Notes under the pieces: model-generated | What the model was told of the DNA's origin: nothing | Seen by the model: the letters and a program-made list of their open reading frames with translations, nothing else | Databases searched by the model: none | Assembly (NCBI GenBank): GCA_964641155.1 | Contig: CAZXJO010000007.1 | Location: 1 to 49,925, forward strand | DNA length: 49,925 bases | DNA from: DTCV01 sp964641155 | GTDB lineage: Archaea > Thermoproteota > Thermoprotei_A > Sulfolobales > NBVN01 | Direction of reading: 5' to 3' | Shown here: positions 8,549-16,261 of the stretch, piece after piece | Numbering within the stretch: the stretch's first letter is position 1 | Layout of the letters: every line of letters starts with the position of its first letter | Program-made: the position numbers and the translations under genes

Positions 8549-8907
8549 CACCCACCTCCGGGTCCGAGAGTCCCACAATACTTACTATATAATGCGTGAA
8601 TAGTGGCCTGCAAGTTCTCCTAACACTGTGGGTCGATACCCCTATTGATGAAGGAGTTTATTGAGGGGGTTGGATCTCAGCATTGATTAAGAATACAGGT
8701 AGCGCGTAGTTACCATTTCAACCTCGCCCACCACCCTCCAGAACCTCCCTGCACAACTTGGTAGCTCCCCGGATGATTCAATTTCCCTAAACCGCTTCAT
8801 TACGCGCAAGTAAGGTTCCCCCACCCTACCAAGGCATTCATCACCTCGAACTCCTAGCTAAGAGTATGCGACCCTCACCCCACCTACAGCACGAACACGC
8901 CACCTAA
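8549..8907. other. Gap without a recognisable gene
   Basis: All six frames are broken by frequent stops and nothing resembles a known protein or RNA. It sits between the thiolation pseudogene and the AT-rich orphan frame, so it may be degraded DNA. Confidence 0.4.
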
Positions 8908-9381
8908 GTCCATCGAAAAGCACCCTATGGAACAATTCGACTACTTGATGAGGATTGGGAGGTCAATCTTTCAGAGGAAAAAGATCCGAAGCAGACAGGC
9001 TTCGTTACTGCGGCGAAGGCTTTAACAAACGAGCAGTGGGAGGAATTTAAGCCTGGGGAGCTTATAGTCTTCAAAGATGGCAAAAATGATTTTCTCAAAC
9101 TGCCGAAATATCCAAGAAAATCTGACGCTCACAAATACGGAACTGTAAATTCTGAAACACTGAGATCTAGCCCGCACTGGGTAAGCCTAAGAGAGATAAT
9201 TAGAAGTTCAGGGCTCCCGGAAAGCGATGTGAAATCAGCCATTCACTCACTGCTCCGTAGAGAATATGTACGACAGGACAGCCGAGACACCGTTGAATGG
9301 AGTAATGAAAACGCAACAACCTATACAGCTCCCTCCAAAGGGGGTGAAATCGATAAAATAGTATCCCGTCACCGAATCTAA
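8908..9381 (+). pseudogene. AT-rich orphan reading frame without a start codon
   Basis: The frame stays open for 157 codons after a TAA at 8905-8907. It has no ATG, GTG or TTG until a late GTG near 9229, so it looks 5'-truncated. The product would be hydrophilic, with segments such as VTAAKALTNEQWEEFKPG and a winged-helix-like C-terminal part (WVSLREIIRSSGLPES, SAIHSLLRREYV). Its local base composition is clearly lower in GC than neighbouring genes (about 32% over 9061-9120) and it uses CGA/CGT/AGA for arginine where its neighbours prefer AGG. These traits suggest transfer from another source. I do not recognise the family. Confidence 0.5.
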
Positions 9382-9387
9382 CCCATC

Positions 9388-9612
9388 TTAGCTCCATTCG
9401 CTTAGAACCTTCAGCTTTGCTTGCCCGTTTTCTCCTTCAATCGTTAAAGTAATATTCATGCTCCTTTCGCTAATTGGTAAACCTCTCCTGCCGGGAGGGA
9501 TGGTTTTCACAATGAAATTCCAGGGAACATCTATTAGGCATGATGTAGGTCCGAGGTATGAGGGATGATTTAAAAAAGCGTGGTGGTTAGGGAACGGCTT
9601 ACCCCGGATCAA
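9388..9612 (-). CDS. Small fragment resembling a surface-protein beta domain
   Basis: The 74-aa frame opens with a TTG that overlaps the stop of the DJ-1 gene by 4 nt. The likely real part is its second half: CLIDVPWNFIVKTIPPG and SMNITLTIEGENGQAKLK look like a beta-sandwich tail similar in style to the pilin-like domains at 6455-7306. There is no signal peptide. It may be the 3' remnant of a surface-protein gene fused by chance behind the DJ-1 gene, or a small coupled gene. Unrecognised. Confidence 0.3.
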   Translation of the reverse strand: MIRGKPFPNHHAFLNHPSYLGPTSCLIDVPWNFIVKTIPPGRRGLPISERSMNITLTIEGENGQAKLKVLSEWS

Positions 9613-10232
9613 CCCTTCAACGCATTTATTATCGCTCTGCAGAACTCGGGTAGGTCGTCAGGGGTTCTGGACGTTATTAAGTTTCCGTCTACAACGACTG
9701 GTGAGTCCTCATATATAGCTCCTGAGTTTATTAGGTCGTCTTTAATTGCCACCACACCAGTAGCTCTCTTACCCTTAGTTATCCCGGCTGATATGAGTAC
9801 CCAAGGCCCGTGGCATATGGATGCTACGACCTTACCCTTCTGGTATGCTTCCCTGACGAAGTTTAGGACCTCGGGGAACCTCCTCAGGTAGTCCGGTGAG
9901 AACCCGCCTGGAATTACTACAGCATCCACTTCGTCGACGCTGACGTCCTTAAGCTCCTTAAGTACGTGCCTCTCACCCTCCCTGAACACCATCAACGGTA
10001 CCGGGGTGCCGAACCTGCCCGTGACCGGTTTGCTAGGGTCCGCAGGCCTTGGATGGATACCTACCTTCATTGGGGCTATGATCACTTCAGCACCCTCCTC
10101 GCTTAGGCGGACGAAGGGGTACAATAACTCAACATCCTCAAACTCGTTTGCTACGAGGAACACCACCTTCTTACCGGTAAGGCTGTTCCCGGGGCCAACC
10201 CTCCTAACGAGTGAGGCCAAGTCCCAACCCAA
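9609..10232 (-). CDS. DJ-1/PfpI family protein
   Basis: The 207-aa protein has the PfpI/DJ-1 fold: KKVVFLVANEFEDVELLYPF (about residues 21-40, with the conserved Glu), VDAVVIPGGFSPDYLRRFPE (about 103-122) and the nucleophile elbow ASICHGPWVLISAG (Cys about 141, His 142). Family members include the Pyrococcus protease PfpI and glyoxalase/deglycase-like enzymes; which activity applies here is unknown. The start is a TTG at 10232 that gives about 20 residues before the fold. A TATA-like stretch (ggtaatttaacc, minus strand, about 10248-10259) lies just upstream, fitting a short or absent leader. Confidence 0.88.
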   Translation of the reverse strand: MGWDLASLVRRVGPGNSLTGKKVVFLVANEFEDVELLYPFVRLSEEGAEVIIAPMKVGIHPRPADPSKPVTGRFGTPVPLMVFREGERHVLKELKDVSVDEVDAVVIPGGFSPDYLRRFPEVLNFVREAYQKGKVVASICHGPWVLISAGITKGKRATGVVAIKDDLINSGAIYEDSPVVVDGNLITSRTPDDLPEFCRAIINALKG

Positions 10233-10328
10233 TAAGTAAGGGGGTAGAAGGTTAAATTACCTTACGCTCAGACCCTCACCACTCAGCCTACGCGTAACCT
10301 GCTCAAGCCCTGCTTTGGGTGTGGTGAC

Positions 10329-12302
10329 CTACTGTAGGAGTGTTCCGATATCAGCAGGTACTTCGTAGCCCTTCAACCTAGATAACCTATCCCTAAAATC
10401 CTCACTCCTCAGAACGTCTAAGAACTCCTTGACCTGGCGCTTCTGCAAACTCCCCACATTCACTGCGAAGTCGTACTCCTCCTTACGTAGGTGTATGAAG
10501 TCAAGCCCGTACATCTCAGCAGCTAACTCGATCCCAAGCCCCACGTCAGCCCTCCCCTGAGCCACCGCAGCCGCAACAGCTGTGTGAGTCTTAGCCTCAA
10601 CTGTGTAACCCCTAATCCTCCTAACCAGTTCGTGGAAGCCAACGCCTTGAGCCCTGGCCAAGTTCTTGAGGAGCATGTCCAGCAACGTCCTAGTCCCCGA
10701 GCCCCTGTTCCTGTTGACGAAGACCACATCCTCCCTGAGGAGGTCCTCAACACCTCCGATGTTCTTGGGGTTACCGCGCCGCACTATGAGTCCAACGTTC
10801 CTCGAGTACCCCTTGACTAGGACTACCTTACCGCTCAGACCTAACTTACTGATGAAAGCTACGTTGTATGTATTTGTCTCCTCATCAAGTAGGTGTGTCC
10901 CGGCTACGTCAGCACCGCCCTTGCCAACAGCCAACAACCCAGCTAAGGAACCCACGTTAACCACCTTCGCCCGGGGCCTGACCTTCATGAGGTTTAAAGC
11001 TATGTTAACGCCGTAGTCGTGGCTACCTATGATGACTAGGTCCGCCAACCTAAAATCACTGCCCAGTAAGTAGGTGTCCACACGTTCACTCCCCTCTACG
11101 AACCCAACGTTCTCAGGCACCCTAACGAATCCGTCAGCAATTGAGAAAACTGATACGGAGCCCGAGGCTGTGGGGACTGGGTAGGAGATCAGTTCATCAT
11201 CCCTACCAACTAAGATCACGGGGACTAAGTGCTCCCTACCCTTACCACCACTCACCCTCTCAGCAAGCACTGAAGGTATTCTAAGCTCACCGACGTTAGA
11301 TACCCCCATGACCCTAAGGAGTAATGGCTTCACAACGAGGTTGAACACCATCACAGCGGATAGCGGGAAGCCCGGTAAGCCGACCACTAACTTACCCTTA
11401 ACGACCCCGATAACGGTTGGCTTCCCAGGCCTTAACTTAAGTCCGTGAACCACCACGCCGGGCTCCCCCAAATCATCGATAACCCTATACGTGACGTCCG
11501 TGAAGCCCGCCGAAGTACCGCCACTAGTGATCACCACATCGTTAACCTCCAACGCCTCAGAGATCGCAGCACGTAACGCCCCGTAGTCATCCCTGACGAC
11601 GCCGTAGACCTCGGGCTCTATGTGTAGCTCCCTGAGGAGGGCGGATATGGAGTAGGTGTTGACGTCGTAAACCTCACCCAGCCTTAAAGGCTCGCCCAAG
11701 CCCCTTAGTTCAGAACCAACGGAGATCAGGCCCACCTTAGGCTTCCTGAAGACGGCCACGGACTTCAGCCCCAGAGCAGCTAGTAGGGGGAATTCCTTAG
11801 GTGTGAGTAAGGTACCCCTACCAAGCACTAGCTCACCCCTCATAACGTCGCTGCCGGCGAAGGCTATGTTCTCACCCGGACTCACAGACCTATACACGAA
11901 GACGTCGTTACCGACCCTCCTGCAGTACTCGGACATGACCACAGCATCAGCACCTCGCGGGATGACGGCGCCCGTGTCAATTTCCACGGCCCCGCCCCTA
12001 CCAACCTCGTCCAGGGATGGCTCACCGATCTTAGAGTGCCCGACAACCCTGAGCCTCACCGGCCTGTCCTCCTCAGCACCGACGACATCACCGGACGAAA
12101 CGGCATAACCATCCACCTCAGACCTATCGAAGGGTGGGACGTCTATGGGGGCGTAGACATCTTCAGCTAAAACCCTCCACAACGCATCACCTAACTCAAC
12201 AACCTCAACGCCTAAAGGCTCAAGACGGTAATACCTGCCCACAACACCGAACACCTCATCAACCGAGACCAACGTGTGGAACACCTTAGCCAACAACCCC
12301 AC
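10329..12302 (-). CDS. moeA: MoeA molybdopterin molybdenumtransferase fused to a periplasmic-binding-like domain
   Basis: The first about 405 residues are MoeA, which inserts molybdate (or tungstate) into adenylated molybdopterin: PPFDRSEVDGYAV (about 56-68), DTGAVIPRGADAVVMSEY (about 109-126), TSGGTSAGFTDVTY and LPGFPLSAVMVF. The last about 240 residues form a PBP-like domain (PF12727 type; SHDYGVNIALN, NRGSGTRTLLDML, THTAVAAAVAQGRADVGLG), known in archaeal and bacterial MoeA fusions and proposed to sense or deliver the oxyanion. The total of 657 aa fits such fusions. The product implies Mo/W enzymes in the organism. It is transcribed alone. Confidence 0.92.
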   Translation of the reverse strand: MGLLAKVFHTLVSVDEVFGVVGRYYRLEPLGVEVVELGDALWRVLAEDVYAPIDVPPFDRSEVDGYAVSSGDVVGAEEDRPVRLRVVGHSKIGEPSLDEVGRGGAVEIDTGAVIPRGADAVVMSEYCRRVGNDVFVYRSVSPGENIAFAGSDVMRGELVLGRGTLLTPKEFPLLAALGLKSVAVFRKPKVGLISVGSELRGLGEPLRLGEVYDVNTYSISALLRELHIEPEVYGVVRDDYGALRAAISEALEVNDVVITSGGTSAGFTDVTYRVIDDLGEPGVVVHGLKLRPGKPTVIGVVKGKLVVGLPGFPLSAVMVFNLVVKPLLLRVMGVSNVGELRIPSVLAERVSGGKGREHLVPVILVGRDDELISYPVPTASGSVSVFSIADGFVRVPENVGFVEGSERVDTYLLGSDFRLADLVIIGSHDYGVNIALNLMKVRPRAKVVNVGSLAGLLAVGKGGADVAGTHLLDEETNTYNVAFISKLGLSGKVVLVKGYSRNVGLIVRRGNPKNIGGVEDLLREDVVFVNRNRGSGTRTLLDMLLKNLARAQGVGFHELVRRIRGYTVEAKTHTAVAAAVAQGRADVGLGIELAAEMYGLDFIHLRKEEYDFAVNVGSLQKRQVKEFLDVLRSEDFRDRLSRLKGYEVPADIGTLLQ

Positions 12303-12347
12303 CCACTGAGAATACAGTCAATCAGGTTAAAAACGTGGGGAGACAAC

Positions 12348-12357
12348 ATAAATTTAA
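12348..12357 (+). promoter_or_regulatory. TATA box for tRNA-Leu
   Basis: ataaatttaa is centred about 34 nt before the tRNA 5' end, implying a leader of about 9 nt. A second AT-rich box (atataaat, 12373-12380) is too close to serve. Confidence 0.45.
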
Positions 12358-12386
12358 GAAACTAGCTGTAACATATAAATGTTGGC

Positions 12387-12474
12387 GCGGGGGTGCCCGA
12401 GCCAGGTCAAAGGGGTCGGGCTGAGGCCCCGATGGCGTAGGCCTGCGTGGGTTCAAATCCCACCCCCCGCACCA
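12387..12474 (+). tRNA. tRNA-Leu(GAG)
   Basis: The acceptor gcggggg (12387-12393) pairs perfectly with cccccgc (12464-12470). The anticodon stem tcggg/cccga holds a 7-nt loop with GAG at 12423-12425. A long variable arm (12433-12446 region) makes it class II. The T arm is gtggg/cccac around TTCAAAT. The discriminator is A, as in leucine tRNAs, and CCA is encoded. No intron is present. Confidence 0.95.
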
Positions 12475-12481
12475 AGCTTCT

Positions 12482-12509
12482 GCAGGTCCCGCCGCTGCGT
12501 GGGGCCTGC
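12482..12509 (+). other. Hairpin downstream of tRNA-Leu
   Basis: gcaggtccc (12482-12490) pairs with ggggcctgc (12501-12509) with one G-U pair and a 10-nt loop. No T-run follows. It could be a processing or termination element. The rest of 12510-12644 shows no gene. Confidence 0.35.
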
Positions 12510-12644
12510 CTTCAGTAGGAGTGCTACCGGTGTAGCGAGCAACAGAACCCAGAGTTAGTACTTTTGGCCAGAATCGAGGTCTTGAGGGTCTGAGCGGGGT
12601 TTAACGTTAATTAAATCTGGTTGTGAGATAGGTTGGGTGGTTGA

Positions 12645-13700
12645 GTGGCTCTAATCAGGAGTTTAACCATTCACGTGAAGCGATTAGGTAATAATTACCC
12701 GGATTTTAGGGACGCGCTCCACGGCAAGGTGGACGTTATTAAGGGGTTGGCACGTGATTTAGGGCTTAACATCTGGAGTTATCGTGTGGCCCTACCCCCT
12801 GACCTGGAGAGTGGTGCGCAGTTGAAGCTGTGTGAGGTGTTGTGTAGGGGTGATTTGCTGCTGGCTTCGTACCACGTCGACGCTGACTTAGTGAGTGCTG
12901 AGGAAGTTAGGTCTGCGCTGGCATCATGTGGTCAGTGCTACGTCACGATACGGTTAAGTAACGCGTCATCTATTCCCAGGGTTGTTGAGCTCTACTCAAA
13001 GCTCTTTAAGTCGTTGGAGCCCGACGACTTCACTAGGATAGGGATCTCAATGCCTGACTACGTGGAGACCCCCTACTTCCCCCTAGCCACGTCGTACGAT
13101 GATGGCCTGACCGTAGCCCTCCGCTACGTGGACCTCTTCAAGGAGTACTTAAAGGGTAGGGAGGAGGGGTTGTTGGGCTTCGTAGGTGGTGTGGGGGAGG
13201 GGGTCAGAGCCCTAGCCAGTAAGGTTGGCTTGAAGTTCTTAGGGATCGACTACTCCATATCCCCTTGGGAGTCGGAGAGCGCTGTTGAGTTAGTTGAGGA
13301 GTTATCTGGGGTGAGGTTCGCCCGCCCGGGCAGTGGCTGGGCCGTTAAGGAATTAAACAAACTGATCACTTCGGTCTCAAACGCTGCCGGTATCAGGAGG
13401 GTAGGTTTTAACGAAGTAATGCTCCCAGTAGCTGAGGATGACCTACTGAAGGAGAGGGTTGCCGAGGGCTCCACAACGCTCAGAGACCTAACGTACTTAA
13501 GCAATTACTGCTTAGTGGGCGTTGACATGGTAGTGCTTAGGGAGGACTTAAACGTGATTAAAGGGGTTATTAAGGATGTGTTCACGGCGTCCACCATTAA
13601 GGGTAGGGCAATAGGTGTTAGGTTAATACCCGTAGGACTCCATGAAGGGAGCTATGTCAACTTCAAGAGATTTGGTAAGGTACCAGTAATCAGTTACTAA
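12645..13700 (+). CDS. DUF711 (UPF0210) family protein
   Basis: The 351-aa protein resembles the archaeal/bacterial DUF711 family (COG2848). Supporting segments are IRSLTIHVKR at the N terminus, the FVGGVGEGVRALASKVGLKFLGIDYSISP stretch (in two parts about 177-206) and GFNEVMLPVAEDDLLKER (about 253-270). The family is structurally related to formate-acetyltransferase-like folds but has no agreed function. The GTG start at 12645 keeps the conserved N terminus. It is convergent with the decarboxylase beta-subunit gene and ends 9 nt before it. Confidence 0.78.
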   Translation: MALIRSLTIHVKRLGNNYPDFRDALHGKVDVIKGLARDLGLNIWSYRVALPPDLESGAQLKLCEVLCRGDLLLASYHVDADLVSAEEVRSALASCGQCYVTIRLSNASSIPRVVELYSKLFKSLEPDDFTRIGISMPDYVETPYFPLATSYDDGLTVALRYVDLFKEYLKGREEGLLGFVGGVGEGVRALASKVGLKFLGIDYSISPWESESAVELVEELSGVRFARPGSGWAVKELNKLITSVSNAAGIRRVGFNEVMLPVAEDDLLKERVAEGSTTLRDLTYLSNYCLVGVDMVVLREDLNVIKGVIKDVFTASTIKGRAIGVRLIPVGLHEGSYVNFKRFGKVPVISY

Positions 13701-13710
13701 CTTTTTATTT
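13701..13710 (+). terminator. T-rich terminator between convergent genes
   Basis: ctttttattt directly follows the DUF711 stop codon and fits the T-rich archaeal terminator type. It touches the stop of the convergent gene. Confidence 0.4.
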
Positions 13711-14851
13711 AAATCCCGAAGGATGCGAGCAACGTCAGTATTATACCGGCGAATATGGGGGAAGTCACCTGCCCGGCTAAGTTAGTTGTTAAGGAATACA
13801 TGAGGACTATGTTCCCGGGTGCGACCCTACTAACCTCCCTCTGAACAACCCTCGCAGACACTGGGAAGGCTGAGTTGGCTGATGCCCCAATTGCCGGGTT
13901 AATCTTACCTTTGCTAAGCATTGAAACCAGCTTACCAGCAAGTATTCCTACGATCAGATCCCCTGCGAAGGCAACTATGCCCAGCGCGAAGACTGTAACG
14001 ATCTTAAGCGGTAGGTCAGGGCTCGCAGTTATTGTAGCGGATGAGAGTGCGGAACCCACTGAGAGACCCAACATTAAGGTCACGACGTCGGCTAGGAACG
14101 TTGACGCAGTCTTAGCGTACCTCTCCACCAGCTCCGTCACACCGCTCTCCCTCAAGAAGTTACCTAGGGCTAACATACCTATGAGGGGTAGGGCGCTGGG
14201 CATGAAGACTAGGGACAGCAGTATCAGCAATATGGGGAATGCTAAGACGATGACGTCGCTTACATCATCACCTGAAGTCGTCTGCATCCTGATCTGCATA
14301 TCCTTTTTAGAGATCAACGCCCTCATCAAGGGTACCTGAAGTAATGGGACCATGGATATGTAGGTATATGCTGCGAGGCCCACAGCACCCAGCAGGTGTG
14401 GGGCGTACTTAGTGGACACGAATATGGCTGTCGGCCCGTCAGCGCAGCCTATGATGCCTACGGCAACAGCTTCCCTGAAGCTGAAGCCCATGAACAGGGC
14501 TAGGATCAACGCGAAGATCACTCCCGACTGTCCTGGAATGCCGAAGAGTAGTAACCAAGGCCTCTTAAGCAGGGGCCTCAGATCCATCATAGTACCTATT
14601 GTTAGGAACGCAAGGCACGGTAAGACCTCAGTCATGAGGAGTTTCTCACGGATCAGGTAGAGCAGACCGTAGGGCGGGTCGTTCAGACCGCTTAATGGTA
14701 TGTTAGCTAGGAGTATTCCGAACCCTATTGGGACGAGCATTAAGGGCTCTAAACCCTTCCTACTCCCCAAATATATGAAGGCCAGCCCCACAGCTATTAA
14801 TACAATCGAAATCGGGTCAGGGACGTTGATTAATGAGTTCAGGTATGACAT
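13709..14851 (-). CDS. Sodium-ion-pumping decarboxylase, beta subunit (OadB/MmdB/GcdB)
   Basis: This integral membrane subunit couples decarboxylation of a carboxybiotin to Na+ export. The 380-aa protein has many hydrophobic segments and the family motifs IGCADGPTAIFVSTKYAP (about residues 133-150) and IGASANSAFPVSARVVQ (about 325-341). The alpha, gamma and biotin-carrier subunits are not in the window, so the acid substrate (oxaloacetate, methylmalonyl-CoA or glutaconyl-CoA) cannot be assigned. It starts at an ATG. A minus-strand TATA box (ggttttaaag, 14882-14891) gives a short leader. Confidence 0.92.
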   Translation of the reverse strand: MSYLNSLINVPDPISIVLIAVGLAFIYLGSRKGLEPLMLVPIGFGILLANIPLSGLNDPPYGLLYLIREKLLMTEVLPCLAFLTIGTMMDLRPLLKRPWLLLFGIPGQSGVIFALILALFMGFSFREAVAVGIIGCADGPTAIFVSTKYAPHLLGAVGLAAYTYISMVPLLQVPLMRALISKKDMQIRMQTTSGDDVSDVIVLAFPILLILLSLVFMPSALPLIGMLALGNFLRESGVTELVERYAKTASTFLADVVTLMLGLSVGSALSSATITASPDLPLKIVTVFALGIVAFAGDLIVGILAGKLVSMLSKGKINPAIGASANSAFPVSARVVQREVSRVAPGNIVLMYSLTTNLAGQVTSPIFAGIILTLLASFGI

Positions 14852-14881
14852 TGCCGTGCCGTGGTTAGCCGTTCAAGAAGA

Positions 14882-14891
14882 ACTTTAAAAC
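14882..14891 (-). promoter_or_regulatory. TATA box for the decarboxylase beta gene
   Basis: Minus-strand ggttttaaag lies about 35 nt before the ATG at 14851. Confidence 0.45.
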
Positions 14892-14942
14892 CTTTGTTTA
14901 AGGTTGGTTAAAACAACTGACTAACCCACACCGCCTTGCAAT

Positions 14943-14952
14943 ACATATAATA
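14943..14952 (+). promoter_or_regulatory. TATA box for the SDR gene
   Basis: acatataata is centred 26-27 nt before the GTG at 14975, which fits a leaderless transcript and supports that start codon. Confidence 0.5.
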
Positions 14953-14974
14953 ACATCATACAGATATTCTAACG

Positions 14975-15748
14975 GTGATCGTTTTGAGATTGCTCGGCCG
15001 TGTGGCAATCGTAACCGGCGGCGCTAGGGGTATTGGGAAAGCAATTGCGGAGGTCCTCCTCAAGGAGGGAGCTAAGGTAGTCATATGCGATGTCCTGGAG
15101 AAGGAGTTACGGGAGACCTCCGAGGAACTAAGCAAGTACGGGGAAGTGATGTCGTTAGAATGTGATGTGACTAAGAAAGGAGATGTGGAGAAGGTGGTTG
15201 ATGAGGCTGTGAGGAGGTTCGGGAAGATCGACATATTAGTGAATAACGCAGGAGCTACTTTGCAGAAAGCAGCCATTGAGATGGAATTAAGTGATTGGCA
15301 GAGGGTCATCGACGTCAACCTAACCGGCGTATTCCTCTGCAGTCAAGCTGTGGCTAAGCAGATGATTAAGAGCGGTAATAAAGGCGTGATAATAAACATC
15401 TCATCCATGTTGGGGTTAACAGGGCTCGAGCTCAGAAGCGCCTACTGCGCCAGTAAGGCAGGTGTGATAGGTTTGACTAAAGCACTCGCTGCTGAGTGGG
15501 GTAAGTACGGTATAAGGGTGGTTGCAGTAGCCCCCGGATACATCGCAACGCAGAGGGTGTTAGACCTGGTTCGTAGGGGGGTGGTTAACGAGGCTGAGCA
15601 CAACCGTAGAGCGCCGTTGGGCAGGATGGGGACCCCTGAGGAAGTGGCTAAGTTAGTTGCCTTTCTAGCATCAGACGATGCCAGCTACATAGACGGTAGC
15701 GTAGTACTGATTGATGGCGGTTACACATACAATGCGGGACCGCTATAA
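14975..15748 (+). CDS. Short-chain dehydrogenase/reductase (FabG-like)
   Basis: This is a 257-aa classical SDR with the NAD(P)-binding TGGARGIG motif (about residues 14-21), NNAG (about 89-92), the catalytic Ser in INISSM (about 142), the YCASKAG motif (Tyr about 156, Lys 160) and a C-terminal YIDGSVVLIDGG. An acidic residue after the second beta strand (ICDVLEKE) favours NAD over NADP. The GTG start fits a leaderless mRNA. A T-run at 15810-15815 may terminate it. The substrate is unknown; the gene stands alone. Confidence 0.9.
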   Translation: MIVLRLLGRVAIVTGGARGIGKAIAEVLLKEGAKVVICDVLEKELRETSEELSKYGEVMSLECDVTKKGDVEKVVDEAVRRFGKIDILVNNAGATLQKAAIEMELSDWQRVIDVNLTGVFLCSQAVAKQMIKSGNKGVIINISSMLGLTGLELRSAYCASKAGVIGLTKALAAEWGKYGIRVVAVAPGYIATQRVLDLVRRGVVNEAEHNRRAPLGRMGTPEEVAKLVAFLASDDASYIDGSVVLIDGGYTYNAGPL

Positions 15749-15950
15749 ACGGACCCCGACCCCCAAGACTTACGAAACGAATCCCACCACTGCCTATTAG
15801 GCTCACGCCTTTTTCCCCGCCCTACCCAAACCTCCCAACGATATTAGGGGCCACTCACCCACTATTCAAATATTCCCTGGACGCCCTCATCTACCAACCA
15901 CCCAGAACATGCGTGGTAACCCCCTAAGCAATGATAATTTCACTCCACCG

Positions 15951-16060
15951 CTAGGTACGAACGCCGTTGACACCGCATTACCTAGGTTTTCGTCAGTGGG
16001 CGTCTCAGCCCCAGGCCTTACCGTTTGGGGCTAGCGGAAAACTGGAACCCCCGTCACTGA
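15951..16060. ncRNA. Candidate structured RNA in a 510-bp gene-free region
   Basis: Between 15749 and 16261 no coding frame is credible. The section contains two adjacent perfect pairings: ctaggta (15951-15957) with tacctag (15979-15985), and agcccca (16007-16013) with tggggct (16026-16032). The second is nested inside tcagtg (15993-15998) with cactga (16055-16060). Short cttttc/gaaaac-type pairing at 15986-15991 and 16037-16043 could form a lower stem with an open pocket, as in H/ACA guide RNAs, but no clear ACA or kink-turn was found. The strand is not decided. The rest of the gap shows nothing recognisable. Confidence 0.3.
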
Positions 16061-16261
16061 GCAGCCGTCTAAGTACTAATTCTAATTCAGCCAACGGGGT
16101 AGTGGGCGGGCATTACTGAAGCTCCAAGCAGTGCGTAACGGTTACTGATTTTCGGTCGTTTGTCCGCTATTCGGAATTCAGAAAGTGCGGAATACGTTAT
16201 TGTCGTTACGATTATTGTTGAATGTTGTTATTAACCCCGCACCGCGACTACCTATAGTTAG

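Noticed and set aside
8431..8613. Minus-strand ORF over the thiolation pseudogene end
   Set aside because: It is a shadow of the plus-strand pseudogene, whose coding pattern (two CxxC elements) is clear.
9200..9397. 65-aa minus-strand ORF
   Set aside because: It is opposite the AT-rich orphan frame, which has the better protein-like sequence.
10584..11016. ORFs opposite moeA
   Set aside because: They overlap a long gene with strong family motifs and are typical antisense shadows.
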